Shown piece after piece: positions 36,255 to 46,760 of a stretch of DNA of 64,000 nt. The notes under the pieces are model-generated. The model worked only from the letters and a program-made list of their open reading frames with translations, made no database searches and was not told the origin of the DNA. Location of the stretch: contig BQJK01000002.1 in the NCBI GenBank assembly GCA_021604665.1, forward strand, positions 682,001 through 746,000, given 5' to 3'. This DNA comes from Rhodomicrobium sp. (GTDB lineage Bacteria; Pseudomonadota; Alphaproteobacteria; Rhizobiales; HXMU1428-3). Within the stretch, counting starts at the first letter, position 1; each line of letters opens with the position of its first letter. The position numbers were made by a program, and so were the translations under genes.

Positions 36255-37331
36255 TTAGTGCAGCTCTTGCTTGTGCACCGGGTGAAACTCGCCCGTTTTA
36301 GACTGATACGCGCTCGATAGATGGGGCTTGGCGCTTAGCGCCTGATGAGCCGTGCTAAAGTGAGCGATATATTTACTGTCTATCGCTGCCACTGGCATAA
36401 TAATCAGGATGTCTGTTGTGCCGAATTGGTGGTCCACCACGGCACCATCGCCGATGTAAGCACCTAAGCGCAGATAGCCTTTAATAAGTGGTGGCAGCGC
36501 CTTTAGCGCTTTTTTCATGTCGATATCTTCTTTCGCCATCATGTTCATATCCTGGCTGAGATGATCATGGGCTTTTACGCGCCAATCTTTGGGAGCGCGG
36601 GCGTGATGATGGAGAAAACTCAACGCCAAGGCATGCTGTTTTGGGTCCGTGCCTTCAAAGCTGGCGCAACCGATCATCACATCGGCCTCTTGCTCTTGGA
36701 TATAGGCCCAGAGACCATGCCAGAGCATTTCTACCGAGCGTTTGGTGCGAAAAGGCTTGAGCACGCAGGAACGCCCTAACTCCAGGAATTTATGATTGTG
36801 GCCCTTGCGCTTTAACAGGGGGGCTAAATCATACTCGCTTTGGGTATAAAAACCGCCATTCGCGCGGGCCTTCTCTTCACTTAAAATGCGATAAGTACCG
36901 ACAACTTTGGTGCGGCGTTTAAAAGGGCTTTTGCGGCTACTGGCGCTGTGATCAAGCACCAACAGGTGATCACAGATTTTATCGTAAGCGTCTATATCGC
37001 GCCGTTTCATTTTGGTTTTCATGTCTGGGATGGCCGACATTTCTTTGTAAAACACCTTGTAGCGCACGCGCTGTGCTTTTTTCACATCTTTCTTACTGGC
37101 GGCGAGCCTGACCTCCAGATTGCCAATACGGTGATAGATGCGCGCCGGGTTTTGCAGGCGGCGCCAATAGGGGAAGGCGCGCTTTTTTAACTGCTGCGGG
37201 GCGACTGAATAGTCTATGGCAGGTTGGCTCAGCAGGTTTTCTGCAGCGAGATTTTTGACCGCTAACCTTTTGGCAGAAAAGCGTTGGGCCGACAGTTTTT
37301 GGGCTGTTGAGAAGATCACTTTACCGTCCAT
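36255..37331 (-). CDS. Ornithine N-acyltransferase (OlsB-like GNAT)
   Basis: OlsB-type enzymes make lyso-ornithine lipid from ornithine and a 3-hydroxyacyl-ACP; ornithine lipids are common in alphaproteobacteria. The 358-residue product has a basic N-terminal extension (residues about 1-65), then a GNAT core from GNLEVRLAASKKDVKKAQRV (about 68-87), with RYKVFYKEM, DHLLVLDH, VVGTYRILSE and the family signature LELGRSCVLKPFRTKRSVEM plus DVMIGCASFEGTDPKQHALA. AAGGTG precedes the ATG. No OlsA homologue lies beside it, so product specificity is inferred from the family. Confidence 0.85.
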   Translation of the reverse strand: MDGKVIFSTAQKLSAQRFSAKRLAVKNLAAENLLSQPAIDYSVAPQQLKKRAFPYWRRLQNPARIYHRIGNLEVRLAASKKDVKKAQRVRYKVFYKEMSAIPDMKTKMKRRDIDAYDKICDHLLVLDHSASSRKSPFKRRTKVVGTYRILSEEKARANGGFYTQSEYDLAPLLKRKGHNHKFLELGRSCVLKPFRTKRSVEMLWHGLWAYIQEQEADVMIGCASFEGTDPKQHALALSFLHHHARAPKDWRVKAHDHLSQDMNMMAKEDIDMKKALKALPPLIKGYLRLGAYIGDGAVVDHQFGTTDILIIMPVAAIDSKYIAHFSTAHQALSAKPHLSSAYQSKTGEFHPVHKQELH

Positions 37332-37484
37332 TTTTATTCACCTTCGAAAGGGGGTTCCCCTTGAAATACATGTTTCTTCACTGATGCAATACTGGATGGA
37401 AGACCTGCAAATTATTTGATTTTAGCTTTGTCTTAAGCACTGCCTGAATATCCATTCTTTTTAACAGCTGGATGACAAAGTGAA

Positions 37485-38131
37485 TTACGGCTTAGTGACA
37501 CGGCGGAGTGTGATGTTTAACCGGCCTGGCTGTTGATTTGCAAGGGCGCCAACTTCAGCTGCCAGTTGCTGCACATCCGCTTCCCGGCCTTTGGGTGGTG
37601 TTTTTAATATGCGGTCTATGCCGTGGTAACAAAGCCGGGCTTTACCACCAAAAACGATAACATCACCAGAGACAAGCAGATAAGACTGCGTTGGATCGCG
37701 CCGCCTTTGGCCGCCGAACCTGAAACGCGCCGACAACCCAAGCGAGAGCGAGACAACCGGTGCCTCCTCAGCTTCTTCATCTTTATCCTGATGAAGGCCC
37801 ATGCGGGCAGAGGGGTGATAGTAATTTAACAGGGCGGCTTCTGGCCCATGGTCATAGCCGCTCACCTCGCGCCAGATTTTTAGCAACATCTCTGGTATTG
37901 GCGGCCAGGGGTTTTTGTAATGGGATGATGAGGCTGGTACCGGTATCCCTTTTTATCACTCACCCAGCCAAGCGGGCCAAGATTGGTCTCTAATACTGAG
38001 AAAGGTTGGCCGGTGTTGGGCATTGTGGGGGTATAGAAAGGGGCAGTTGTGAGCGCGCCACTCAGCACCGCCGCCAGCTTTTGCTGCTGGTCGGTGCTAA
38101 GATAGGATTGATAATGAGCTAAACCTTGCAT
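37485..38131 (-). pseudogene. alkB: alkB-type 2-oxoglutarate-dependent DNA repair dioxygenase, split by a frameshift
   Basis: AlkB removes alkyl groups from nucleic-acid bases using Fe(II) and 2-oxoglutarate. The protein is read in two frames. The 5' part (38131-37880) starts MQGLAHYQSYLSTDQQQ and has NTGQPFSVLETNLGPLGWVSD and YRYQPHHPITK. The 3' part (37889-37485) has MGLHQDKDE (Fe ligands His and Asp), SLSLGLSARFRFGG, GDVIVFGGKARLCYHGIDRI (second His) and LNITLRRV. Near 37915 the minus strand reads ACAAAAACCCCTGG; one extra A would join the frames through NPWPPIPEM, which is exactly the family sequence. Either the gene has a real 1-base deletion or the sequence has a homopolymer error. Confidence 0.82.
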
Positions 38132-38171
38132 CGGTTTAGTCTATAGGAAAAAGACTGATTATTGGAGCGAC

Positions 38172-39653
38172 CTATCCAAGAGCGGCAAAATCATTTTTCC
38201 ATTTTTGAGTGGCGGTATTTACGACGCTGGTGGATTGGGCGATCTCATTTATACCGGTTGAGATTTCATCAACCCCTTGCGCCGCGGTTTGCATGTTGGC
38301 TGACATATTGCCCGTAACAGCTGATTGCTCTTCAACAGCAGCTGAAATCATGGAAGAGATCTCATTAATTTTGCCGATGGTGCCGGTGATGGATTTTATG
38401 GCTGCCACGGCTTCTTCTGTTGTGGATTGAACTTGTGCGATCTGGGTGCTGATTTCCTCTGTGGCGCTGGCTGTTTGCCCGGCAAGGGATTTAACCTCGG
38501 ATGCCACCACGGCAAAGCCTTTTCCGGCCTCACCAGCTCTGGCTGATTCGATGGTTGCATTGAGCGCGAGGAGATTGGTCTGCTCTGCGATTTCTGAGAT
38601 CAGGCTGACGACATCACCAATCCGGGAGGCGGCATTGGCCAAACCTGAAATGATTGTGTTGGTGTTGTCTGCCTCTTTAACCGCTTGCATGGAGATTTCC
38701 AGAGCATTGGTGACTTGCTGGTTTATCTCTGAGACAGAGGAGGCAAGCTCATCAATGCCGCCGGCTACGGCTTGAACATTTTCAGAAGTCTGAGACGAGG
38801 CGGAGGCGGCTTCTGTTGCCTGAGTGCTGGCGCTGAGGATGGCTTCAACGATGCTGCCAAGGTCATCCATAACTGTTTTTTGGAGTTCCTGTTGCTTCAC
38901 GCGGCCGATAACCATGGCGGTGATGTCCGTCGCGAATTTAACGACTTTAGTCACCTTGCCATTTTGATCGATGATTGGGTTATAGATGGCTTGAATCCAG
39001 ACGTCTCCGCCATCTTTTTTAATGCGCCGGAACTCACCTGATTGAAATTCACCTTTGGCTAGCTTATCCCAAAAAGCGGTGTAACTGCTGCTGGCTGCCT
39101 CTTCTGGCGCCATAAACATGCGGTGGTGGTTGCCTTTTAGTTCGGCGGCTGTGTAGCCCAGCGCATTGAGAAAATTTTCATTGGCTTTTTCGATGCTGCC
39201 ATCAGGCTTGAATAAGATAACGGCGTTTGAGCGGTTGATTGCCTCAACCTGACAGAGATTTTCAAAGCTTTTTCTTTTTGCTTCTGTGATATCAGACGCG
39301 ATTTTGATGACGCTGACAGGATTACCTTTTTTATCAAGAACCGGATTATATGTCGCTTGGATCCAAATATCTGAGCCGTTTTTATGCTTACGGCGGAATT
39401 CACCAGCGTTATAGGTGCCTGCGGCCAGTTTTTGCCAAAATTGCTTATAACCACTGCTTTTGACTTCATCTGGCATCACAAAAAGCTGGTGATGCTTGCC
39501 TTTAATTTCTTCCAGTGTGTAACCCAATGTTTTCAAGAAATTTTCATTCGCATTGAGAATTGTGCCATTCACATCAAACTCGATAATCGCAAGGGATTTG
39601 CTTAGTGCGACGAATTTTGAAGAGAGTTCTGATCCTGATCTTATATTAAACAT
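38172..39653 (-). CDS. Soluble methyl-accepting chemotaxis protein with two PAS domains (copy 1)
   Basis: From the ATG at 39653 the product is 493 residues. Two PAS/PAC units come first (residues about 15-125, with [18 protein letters not shown], and 138-250, with [17 protein letters not shown]), then a methyl-accepting signalling domain (about 270-493). The hairpin tip [20 protein letters not shown]...GRGFAVVA-like block is clear (here [20 protein letters not shown]). No membrane segment is predicted, so it is cytoplasmic, like BdlA-type receptors. The paralogue at 39958 lies directly upstream. PAS units of this type may hold heme or flavin; the ligand is not evident here. Confidence 0.92.
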   Translation of the reverse strand: MFNIRSGSELSSKFVALSKSLAIIEFDVNGTILNANENFLKTLGYTLEEIKGKHHQLFVMPDEVKSSGYKQFWQKLAAGTYNAGEFRRKHKNGSDIWIQATYNPVLDKKGNPVSVIKIASDITEAKRKSFENLCQVEAINRSNAVILFKPDGSIEKANENFLNALGYTAAELKGNHHRMFMAPEEAASSSYTAFWDKLAKGEFQSGEFRRIKKDGGDVWIQAIYNPIIDQNGKVTKVVKFATDITAMVIGRVKQQELQKTVMDDLGSIVEAILSASTQATEAASASSQTSENVQAVAGGIDELASSVSEINQQVTNALEISMQAVKEADNTNTIISGLANAASRIGDVVSLISEIAEQTNLLALNATIESARAGEAGKGFAVVASEVKSLAGQTASATEEISTQIAQVQSTTEEAVAAIKSITGTIGKINEISSMISAAVEEQSAVTGNMSANMQTAAQGVDEISTGINEIAQSTSVVNTATQKWKNDFAALG

Positions 39654-39957
39654 TCGATGGCCCCCGGATAGCACATATTAGAAATACTTATGAGAACTCT
39701 ATACGGAATAACTTAAACAATTAATTAACCTTAAACCAGCTGCGAGCCGAACATTTAAAGTCACTGTTTTTATTGTATAATTTTTATTATTTCACTTAAG
39801 CCTGATCTAACTGACACCCATTTACCGGTGGCGCGCATTACCCAAAGCTGTTTCGAATCAGCTTTAAGCCACTCAAAACCCCGCCAGTAGGTTAACTGGC
39901 GGGGCAAGAAATGCGTGTCTAACTCAGTATTGGTTATTAAGGTTAGGCTTAGTGACC
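39654..39957. other. Gap between the MCP paralogues holding a terminator
   Basis: This 304-bp AT-rich stretch separates the two receptor genes. It holds the hairpin terminator of the upstream (copy 2) gene at 39875-39904. The remaining 220 bp would carry the promoter of copy 1; no clear consensus was identified. Confidence 0.45.
39875..39904 (-). terminator. Rho-independent terminator downstream of MCP copy 2
   Basis: On the plus strand CCCCGCCAG (39879-39887) pairs with CTGGCGGGG (39896-39904) around an 8-base loop. On the minus strand the stem is followed by TTTT. It lies 53 bp past the stop of the MCP gene at 39958. Confidence 0.85.
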
Positions 39958-41442
39958 TTAGGCCAATTGTGCTGAGTTTTCTTTGATCTTTTGAGTGGAC
40001 ATGTTGACCTGCTCGGTTGCTTGAGCAATCTCATTTACGCCGCTGGAAATTTCTCTAACCCCTTCTGCTGCGGTCTGCATATTTGCTGACATATTACCTG
40101 TGACAGCAGATTGCTCTTCTACAGCGGCAGAAATCATCGAGGAAATTTCATTAATTTTACCAATGGTTTCGGTGATTACCTTGATCGCGCCTACCGCTTC
40201 ATCGGTTGTGGATTGTACCTGAGCGATCTGACTGCTGATCTCTTCAGTCGCATTGGCTGTTTGGCCAGCCAGGGATTTCACCTCTGAGGCAACAACAGCA
40301 AAGCCTTTACCGGCTTCACCAGCTCTGGCGGATTCAATTGTGGCGTTAAGCGCGAGGAGATTGGTTTGCTCTGCGATTTCAGAGATCAAACTAACAACAT
40401 CGCCAATGCGCTGCGCGGCATCTGCCAGGCCTGAAACAATCGTATTGGTATTATCTGCTTGTTCAACAGCCTGCATGGAAATTTCCAATGCGTTGCCAAC
40501 TTGTTGATTAATCTCTGCAACAGATGAGGCCAGTTCTTCGAGGCCACCTGCAACTGCTTCCACATTCTGTGATGTTTGGGTTGAGGCAGCTGCTGCCTCT
40601 GTTGCCTGTGTACTGGCATTAAGAATAGCAGAACCGATTTCACCAAGGTCTGTATCTATTGATTTTTGTACAGTTTCTCTTCTTTTACGCTCGTTAACAG
40701 TATCTGAGATGTCCGTTGCAAATTTGACAACACCGAACACTTCACCATTCTCATCTATGAGCGGGTTATATGTGCCCTGGATCCAGATTTCACGGCCGCC
40801 TTTGCCAATGCGTCTATATTCATTTGACTGAAATTCTCCGCGGCCGAGATCTTCCCAAAAGCGCTTATAGGTTGGGCTGCTGGCTTCTTCAGGGTCCACA
40901 AACATGCGGTGGTGATTGCCGACAATTTCATTTTCTGAATAGCCGAGGGCGGCGAGAAAATTATCATTTGCCTTGATGATGGTTCCGTCTTTTTTGAAAT
41001 GAATGACCGCGTTTGAGCGGTTGATTGCCTCCACCTGCCCGGCGCTTTCAAAGCTTTTTAGTTTTTCTGCTGTGATGTCGGCCGCTATTTTCACAACGCG
41101 ATAGACTTTGCCGTTTTTGTCCAAAATAGGATTATAAGAGGCTTGGATCCAGATATCCTGACCATCTTTATTGATGCGTTTAAACTCTCCAGCCTGAAAA
41201 TTACCTTTATCAAGCTCGCGCCAGAAATTTTTATAGGCTTCCCCATTCACTTCATTAGGGTCCACAAACATGCTGTGATGTTTGCCTTTAATTTCCTCTA
41301 AGGAATAGCCGACAGCGCTGAGAAAGTTCTTATTGGCAGTGATGATTGTGCCGTCAGGTTCAAATTCAATAAATGCCTGAGACCGATCCAGTGCCTCAAA
41401 TTTTGCCTGTACGTCGTTGCTTTTAGAGGAGAAAGACAGCAT
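39958..41442 (-). CDS. Soluble methyl-accepting chemotaxis protein with two PAS domains (copy 2)
   Basis: This 494-residue protein has the same layout as its neighbour: PAS/PAC 1 (about 12-122, [20 protein letters not shown]), PAS/PAC 2 (about 134-246, [20 protein letters not shown]) and an MCP signalling domain with [20 protein letters not shown] and the C-terminal tail. The two proteins are closely similar over their whole length, most of all in the signalling domain, so they arose by tandem duplication. AAAGGA precedes the ATG. No other chemotaxis gene is in the window, so a core array elsewhere is implied. It has no membrane segment. Confidence 0.93.
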   Translation of the reverse strand: MLSFSSKSNDVQAKFEALDRSQAFIEFEPDGTIITANKNFLSAVGYSLEEIKGKHHSMFVDPNEVNGEAYKNFWRELDKGNFQAGEFKRINKDGQDIWIQASYNPILDKNGKVYRVVKIAADITAEKLKSFESAGQVEAINRSNAVIHFKKDGTIIKANDNFLAALGYSENEIVGNHHRMFVDPEEASSPTYKRFWEDLGRGEFQSNEYRRIGKGGREIWIQGTYNPLIDENGEVFGVVKFATDISDTVNERKRRETVQKSIDTDLGEIGSAILNASTQATEAAAASTQTSQNVEAVAGGLEELASSVAEINQQVGNALEISMQAVEQADNTNTIVSGLADAAQRIGDVVSLISEIAEQTNLLALNATIESARAGEAGKGFAVVASEVKSLAGQTANATEEISSQIAQVQSTTDEAVGAIKVITETIGKINEISSMISAAVEEQSAVTGNMSANMQTAAEGVREISSGVNEIAQATEQVNMSTQKIKENSAQLA

Positions 41443-42083
41443 TGAGTTTATCCTTTGGGCTGTGACCTTTTCGTCATGAATAGTTTTGTCACGAATAAGA
41501 TGTAAATTTAATCAATTGCCCAAAATCTAAACTAATGTTGTTAAAGTGACTCTAATTACTGGCCGTAAAATTATTAACTAATTATAAGTAATTGAGTTTG
41601 TTTAAAAAATATTTAAATGGTCTTTAATCATCGTATTTTTTTCCTGCTGTTTCGCTTTGAAAATTTTTAAAATATCACGCACTCATTCTTTGATTGTTCC
41701 CTTGTCTTTTCTTGTAAAAATTGCTTAGTTGCGGCCTTGCTTGTTCTTGTGGTTCTTACTGCAAGATGTTGCATTGTGGCTGCTGAGACTGTTTTGTGAC
41801 TTTGTTAATAGGCATTGAAGCTTCCCAGCCATGAGGGAGAGGCCCAATTTCTGCACATTTATTTGGTAGGCGAACCTTGTCGATAGAGGCTTCTCTACCT
41901 ATATAAATTGACACAACAACGGCTTTCTAAAGCTTTATATACGTGGATTGAGTGCGTTTTTACTGAACCCCGGTCCTTTTTTTGCGCTAGCCATCTTGAA
42001 ATCTGTGGCGCGCTTCCAAATTATTGAGAAATTCAATCTGCGGCCGAGGGTGGTTCGTATTTATAAAATGAAGGCGATTTGAA
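41443..42083. other. 641-bp divergent promoter region between MCP copy 2 and dnaK
   Basis: The stretch is strongly AT-rich and must carry promoters in both directions. Apart from the heat-shock-type promoter listed at 41995-42024, nothing clear was recognised. Confidence 0.45.
41995..42024 (+). promoter_or_regulatory. Candidate sigma-32 (RpoH) promoter of dnaK
   Basis: CTTGAAA at 41995-42001, a 14-base spacer, then CCAAATTAT at 42016-42024 fits the RpoH consensus CTTGAAA-N13/14-CCCCATNT moderately well. It is 60 bp before the dnaK ATG. Confidence 0.6.
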
Positions 42084-44015
42084 ATGTCAAAAGTAATCGG
42101 AATTGACTTGGGGACGACAAATAGCTGCGTGGCAGTTATGGATGGTGCGACCCCTAAAGTGATCGAAAATTCTGAGGGTGTGCGCACCACGCCCTCTATG
42201 GTGGCGTTTACCGATGATGATGAGCGGCTGGTTGGCCTGCCTGCAAAACGGCAAGCTGTTACCAACCCTGAAAATACATTATTTGCCATCAAGCGTCTGA
42301 TTGGTCGCCGGTTTGAAGACCCGACCGTTAAAAAAGACCAGAAGCTGGTGCCTTACAAAATCATCAAAGCTGATAATGGTGATGCCTGGGTTGAGGCGCA
42401 GGATAAAACTTATTCTCCATCACAAATCTCTGCCTTTATTCTCCAGAAGATGAAAGAGACAGCGGAATCTTATTTGGGTTCTGATGTGACGCAAGCGGTT
42501 ATTACTGTGCCGGCTTACTTTAATGATGCGCAGCGCCAAGCTACAAAAGACGCTGGCAAGATTGCTGGTCTTGAAGTTCTGCGGATCATCAACGAGCCAA
42601 CAGCTGCTGCGCTTGCCTACGGGCTTGAGCGCAATGAAGGCTCTACCATTGTTGTTTATGACCTTGGTGGTGGTACATTTGACGTGTCTGTCCTAGAAAT
42701 TGGCGACGGTGTGTTTGAAGTGAAATCTACCAATGGTGATACATTCCTTGGTGGTGAAGACTTTGACATGCGCCTTGTTGATTATCTTGCTGATGAGTTC
42801 AAAAAAGAGAACAGCATTGACCTTCGCAATGACAAGCTTGCCTTGCAGCGCCTGAAGGAAGCAGCTGAGAAAGCCAAAATTGAACTTTCTTCTGCAACTC
42901 AAACTGAAATTAACCTGCCATTTATCACAGCTGATCAATCAGGTCCGAAACACCTGACAATGAAGCTGACACGGGCCAAACTTGAAAATCTTGTGCAAGA
43001 TCTCATTAAGCGCACCATTGCCCCAATGGAAAATGCGCTGAAAGATGCTGGCCTGAAAGCTGGCGAGATTGATGAGATCGTAATGGTTGGCGGCATGACG
43101 CGGATGCCCAAAATCACTGAAACAGTGAAGGGCTTTTTCGGCAAAGAGCCTAATAAAGGTGTGAACCCTGATGAAGTTGTTGCCATGGGCGCAGCCATTC
43201 AGGGCGGTGTGCTACAAGGCGATGTGAAAGATGTGCTGCTGTTGGATGTGACACCGCTTTCACTTGGTATTGAAACCAAGGGTGGCCGCTTCACACGGCT
43301 GATTGACCGCAACACAACTATTCCGACCAAGAAAAGCCAGATCTTCTCTACTGCTGAAGATAATCAGGACGCAGTAACCATTCGGGTGTTCCAGGGTGAA
43401 CGGGAAATGGCCGGTGATAATAAAATGCTTGGTCAGTTTAACCTGGTTGGCATTCCGCCGGCGCCATCTGGTGTGCCGCAAATTGAAGTGACCTTCGATA
43501 TCGACGCTAATGGCATTGTGAATGTACAAGCGGAAGATAAGGCAACAGGTAAAGAACACTCAATCCGTATTCAAGCCTCTGGTGGCCTGTCTGATGATGA
43601 TATTGATCAGATGGTGAAGGATGCTGAATCCCATGCGGAAGATGACCGCAAGCGGGCTGAACTTGTGGACGCTAAAAACCAAGCTGAAGCGCGCATCAAC
43701 TCAACCGAGAAGAGCATGGAAGAGTTTGGTGACAAGGTTGATGCGGCTGACAAAGAGGCCATTGAAACCGCGCTGCAGGAGCTGAAAACAGCAACTGAAG
43801 GCGATGACATTGAAAGCATCAATGCTAAGTCTGAAGCGCTTGCACAAACAGCTATGAAACTTGGCGAAGCCATGTACCGCGATGCGAATACAGACGCTGG
43901 TGAAGAGGATGGTTATTCACCGGAAGCTGATGCCTCGGAAAACGATGATATCGTCGATGCTGACTTTGAAGAAGTCAAAGATGATAACGACGAAGAAGAT
44001 AAAAAATCCGCTTAA
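42084..44015 (+). CDS. dnaK: Molecular chaperone DnaK (Hsp70)
   Basis: DnaK is the ATP-driven chaperone that works with DnaJ and GrpE. The 643-residue product has the nucleotide-binding domain ([18 protein letters not shown] at the start, [48 protein letters not shown] near 190-210, and VGGMTRMPK near 335) and the substrate-binding domain ([27 protein letters not shown]) with a variable acidic C-terminal tail. The length is usual. dnaJ follows on the same strand. A heat-shock promoter candidate precedes it. Confidence 0.98.
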   Translation: MSKVIGIDLGTTNSCVAVMDGATPKVIENSEGVRTTPSMVAFTDDDERLVGLPAKRQAVTNPENTLFAIKRLIGRRFEDPTVKKDQKLVPYKIIKADNGDAWVEAQDKTYSPSQISAFILQKMKETAESYLGSDVTQAVITVPAYFNDAQRQATKDAGKIAGLEVLRIINEPTAAALAYGLERNEGSTIVVYDLGGGTFDVSVLEIGDGVFEVKSTNGDTFLGGEDFDMRLVDYLADEFKKENSIDLRNDKLALQRLKEAAEKAKIELSSATQTEINLPFITADQSGPKHLTMKLTRAKLENLVQDLIKRTIAPMENALKDAGLKAGEIDEIVMVGGMTRMPKITETVKGFFGKEPNKGVNPDEVVAMGAAIQGGVLQGDVKDVLLLDVTPLSLGIETKGGRFTRLIDRNTTIPTKKSQIFSTAEDNQDAVTIRVFQGEREMAGDNKMLGQFNLVGIPPAPSGVPQIEVTFDIDANGIVNVQAEDKATGKEHSIRIQASGGLSDDDIDQMVKDAESHAEDDRKRAELVDAKNQAEARINSTEKSMEEFGDKVDAADKEAIETALQELKTATEGDDIESINAKSEALAQTAMKLGEAMYRDANTDAGEEDGYSPEADASENDDIVDADFEEVKDDNDEEDKKSA

Positions 44016-44170
44016 CCGGATTTGTGATATACCGCCCCTTGGTGTCCGGCTTCATTCTTTGAGGCTTCATCAGGTGGGCGGCTTTTCATTTTTTTAATAT
44101 GGTTTAGAATTCCCCCGTACTTTTTGCTATCCATTAAGACATAATCCGGGTTGATAAGAGGCAAAGCTAG

Positions 44171-45325
44171 ATGGCAAAGCGTGATTATTATGAGGTCCTT
44201 GGCATTGCCCGAACTGCCGACGACAAAGAGATAAAATCAGCGTTCAGAAAGCTGGCGAAAGAGCTTCATCCTGATCGTAATCCTGGTGATGATGAAGCTG
44301 AGCGCAAGTTTAAAGAGATAAATGAAGCTTATGAGATCCTAAAGGATCAACAGAAGCGGGCCGCTTATGACCAGTTTGGTCACTCTGCCTTTGAAGGTGG
44401 TGGTTATGGCGGCGGCGGCGGCGGCGCTGGTTTTGACAGCGACTTCAGCGCGTCTATGTCTGATATTTTCGATGATCTGTTTGGTGACTTTAGAGGTGGC
44501 GGCGGTGCCCGCCGGCATAAAGCCCATAGCGGCCAGGAGCGTGGCTCTGATCTCCGTTATAATATGGAAATTTCCCTGACCGATGCTTTTACTGGTAAGG
44601 CTGCGGAAATTCGTGTGCCAACTTCTGTGGCCTGTGAGAGCTGCTCTGGCACTGGCGCAAAGAAAGGCACCAGCCCGGCTGTTTGCTCTTCCTGTGCGGG
44701 ACTTGGCAAAGTGCGGGCGAGCCAGGGTTTCTTTACTATTGAGCGTACTTGCCCGACATGCCATGGCCGCGGCGAAGTGATTGCTGACCCGTGCAGTGAA
44801 TGTAAAGGCGCTGGCCGCAACACTAAAGAGCGGGTGCTTAGTGTTAACATTCCGGCCGGGGTTGAGGATGGCACGCGCATTCGGTTGGCTGGTGAAGGGG
44901 AAGCGGGCCTGCGCGGTGGGCCGTCTGGTGATCTTTATATTTTCCTGACGATCAAACCTCATGAGATATTTAGCCGGGATGGCGCTGACATTTTCTGTAA
45001 TGTACCGATCTCGATGATTACTGCGGCGCTTGGCGGCCAGATTGATGTGCCAACTGTGAGCGGTGACCGAACACGGATGAAAGTGCCTGAGGGGACTTCA
45101 ACTGCTAAGCAGTTCCGGTTACGCGGCAAGGGCATGCCGGTGCTGCGCTCCAAGTCTCATGGCGATATGTATGTGCAGGTTGAAGTTGAGACCCCTAAGA
45201 ACCTCTCTCGTCGGCAGAAGGATCTTTTGAAAGATTTTGACAAAGCCTCTAGCGATGAAACCAACCCGGAATCGGCTGGTTTTTTTGCGAAGGTGAAGGA
45301 TTTTTTTGATAAATCCAGCGACTAG
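44171..45325 (+). CDS. dnaJ: Chaperone protein DnaJ
   Basis: DnaJ stimulates the DnaK ATPase and delivers substrates. The 384-residue product has the J domain with HPD ([18 protein letters not shown], about residues 30-48), a Gly-rich linker ([18 protein letters not shown]), four CxxCxGxG-type zinc repeats ([32 protein letters not shown]) and the C-terminal domain ([20 protein letters not shown]). The ATG is preceded by AGAGG. It follows dnaK after 155 bp with no clear terminator between, so the two are likely an operon. Confidence 0.97.
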   Translation: MAKRDYYEVLGIARTADDKEIKSAFRKLAKELHPDRNPGDDEAERKFKEINEAYEILKDQQKRAAYDQFGHSAFEGGGYGGGGGGAGFDSDFSASMSDIFDDLFGDFRGGGGARRHKAHSGQERGSDLRYNMEISLTDAFTGKAAEIRVPTSVACESCSGTGAKKGTSPAVCSSCAGLGKVRASQGFFTIERTCPTCHGRGEVIADPCSECKGAGRNTKERVLSVNIPAGVEDGTRIRLAGEGEAGLRGGPSGDLYIFLTIKPHEIFSRDGADIFCNVPISMITAALGGQIDVPTVSGDRTRMKVPEGTSTAKQFRLRGKGMPVLRSKSHGDMYVQVEVETPKNLSRRQKDLLKDFDKASSDETNPESAGFFAKVKDFFDKSSD

Positions 45326-45398
45326 CTAGTGCTGCTTCTGGTTAAATTTATGGGGCTGCCTGCCTCTCTAATATAAACAAGTTTCAAGGATTGATTTT

Positions 45399-45989
45399 AT
45401 GAGTGTGAAACTTCTTTTCTTTGCTGGAAGCGCCCGTAAAGACAGCCTGAACAAACGCCTTGCCAAGGCCGCGATGAATAAAGCTATTGAGTTTGAGGCA
45501 GAGGGAACTTTTGTTGATCTAAAAGATTTCCCCATGCCGATTTACTGCGGTGATATTGAGCAGCAAGATGGCGTGCCTGACACGACTAAGCAGCTGGCTG
45601 AGATTGTAAGCGCGCATGATGGTGTGTTTATTGCCGCCCCTGAATATAACTCAACCATAACCCCCTTATTGAAAAATACGCTTGATTGGGTTTCCCGTTT
45701 GAAAACCGGCGGCGGAGATGGTGTGCCGCCTTCAACACCGTGGCAAGGGCGCTACTTTTCTATCGGGGCGACGTCTCAAGGGGCTATGGGCGGCATGCGC
45801 GGCCTGCAAACCCTTAGCCAAACCTTGATTAACGGATTTCAGGTACATGTGAGCCCGAAGACTGTGGCGGTGCCTAAGGGCAGCGATGTGCTAACTGAAG
45901 ATGGCCAGGTAACCAACCCACAGACTGAGGCGATGCTCTCTGGTGCCATGCAACATTTTGTCAGCCATAGCAGAGCGCTGAAAAGCTAA
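45399..45989 (+). CDS. NADPH-dependent FMN reductase family protein
   Basis: A flavodoxin-like fold of 196 residues. It starts LLFFAGSARKDSLNKRLAKA (phosphate loop for FMN) and has FPMPIYCGDIEQQDGVPDT, then the family motif APEYNSTITPLLKNTLDWVSR (about 80-100), and the GATSQGAMGGMRGLQTL block. It is the size and pattern of NAD(P)H:FMN or quinone reductases. AAGGA precedes the ATG. It follows dnaJ after 73 bp; the substrate cannot be told from the sequence. Confidence 0.88.
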   Translation: MSVKLLFFAGSARKDSLNKRLAKAAMNKAIEFEAEGTFVDLKDFPMPIYCGDIEQQDGVPDTTKQLAEIVSAHDGVFIAAPEYNSTITPLLKNTLDWVSRLKTGGGDGVPPSTPWQGRYFSIGATSQGAMGGMRGLQTLSQTLINGFQVHVSPKTVAVPKGSDVLTEDGQVTNPQTEAMLSGAMQHFVSHSRALKS

Positions 45990-46039
45990 TAATTTCGGTT
46001 TGCTGCTGGAGCTGCGCTTTTTTTCTAGGGGGTTTGTTC

Positions 46040-46747
46040 ATGGATAACCGGCTAATCGTTGCGCTTGATTTTGCCACTGTGGATGAAGCCCGCGCGGTTG
46101 TGACGGATATTGGCACCCACTGCCAGTTTTATAAGGTTGGTCTTGAGCTGTTATTTAATGGCGGGCAGGGGCTGATTGAGGAGCTGAAGCAGGCCGGGCA
46201 CCGCGTGTTTATTGATGCCAAGCTGCTGGATATTGGCACCACTGTGAAAAAAGCAACTGCGAATATTGCTCAGCTTGGTGGGGATTTTCTGACAATTCAT
46301 GTGACGGACCGCAAAACCCTTACCGCTGCTAGGGATGGGCGCGGTAACAGTGATTTGAAACTGCTGGGCGTGACCGTGATGACCAATCTTGAACAAGCTG
46401 ACCTTGAAGAACAGGGCATTGCCGGGCTTGCCCCGGCCGAGCTGGTGTTAAAGCGGGCACAGCTGGCATTTGAGGCGGGGCTTGATGGGGTGATTGCCTC
46501 TGCCAAGGAAGCGGCTGCTATTCGGGCAGCGACAGGGCCGGATTTTCTCATCGTGACACCTGGCATTCGCCCCCACGGCAGTGCGGCGCAGGACCAGGCC
46601 AGAGTGATGACGCCTTCAGACGCGATTGCGGCTGGGGCAAATTATTTGGTGGTTGGCCGCCCGGTGACAGAAGCTTTAAACCCGGCTGAGGCTGCTGAAG
46701 CTATTGTCGCTGAGATAGGCACAGCACTTCACGGCATCAGTTCTTAA
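46040..46747 (+). CDS. pyrF: Orotidine 5'-phosphate decarboxylase
   Basis: PyrF makes UMP from OMP, the last step of de novo pyrimidine synthesis. From the ATG at 46040 (AGGGGG upstream; a TTG further upstream at 46034 is less likely) the product has 235 residues. The catalytic Asp-x-Lys-x-x-Asp is in FIDAKLLDIGTTVKKA (about residues 57-72). Other blocks are LIVALDFATVDEA, FYKVGLELLFNGG, DFLTIHVTDRKTL, IVTPGIRPHGSAAQDQARV and YLVVGRPVTEA. The motif is slightly atypical (usual DLKxxDI), but the key residues are kept. Confidence 0.94.
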   Translation: MDNRLIVALDFATVDEARAVVTDIGTHCQFYKVGLELLFNGGQGLIEELKQAGHRVFIDAKLLDIGTTVKKATANIAQLGGDFLTIHVTDRKTLTAARDGRGNSDLKLLGVTVMTNLEQADLEEQGIAGLAPAELVLKRAQLAFEAGLDGVIASAKEAAAIRAATGPDFLIVTPGIRPHGSAAQDQARVMTPSDAIAAGANYLVVGRPVTEALNPAEAAEAIVAEIGTALHGISS

Positions 46748-46760
46748 ACCCGCTGGCCAC

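Noticed and set aside
37880..37935. Programmed -1 frameshifting in alkB
   Set aside because: The site A AAA ACC is not a canonical slippery heptamer, and no stimulating structure was seen; a sequence error or a deletion is simpler.
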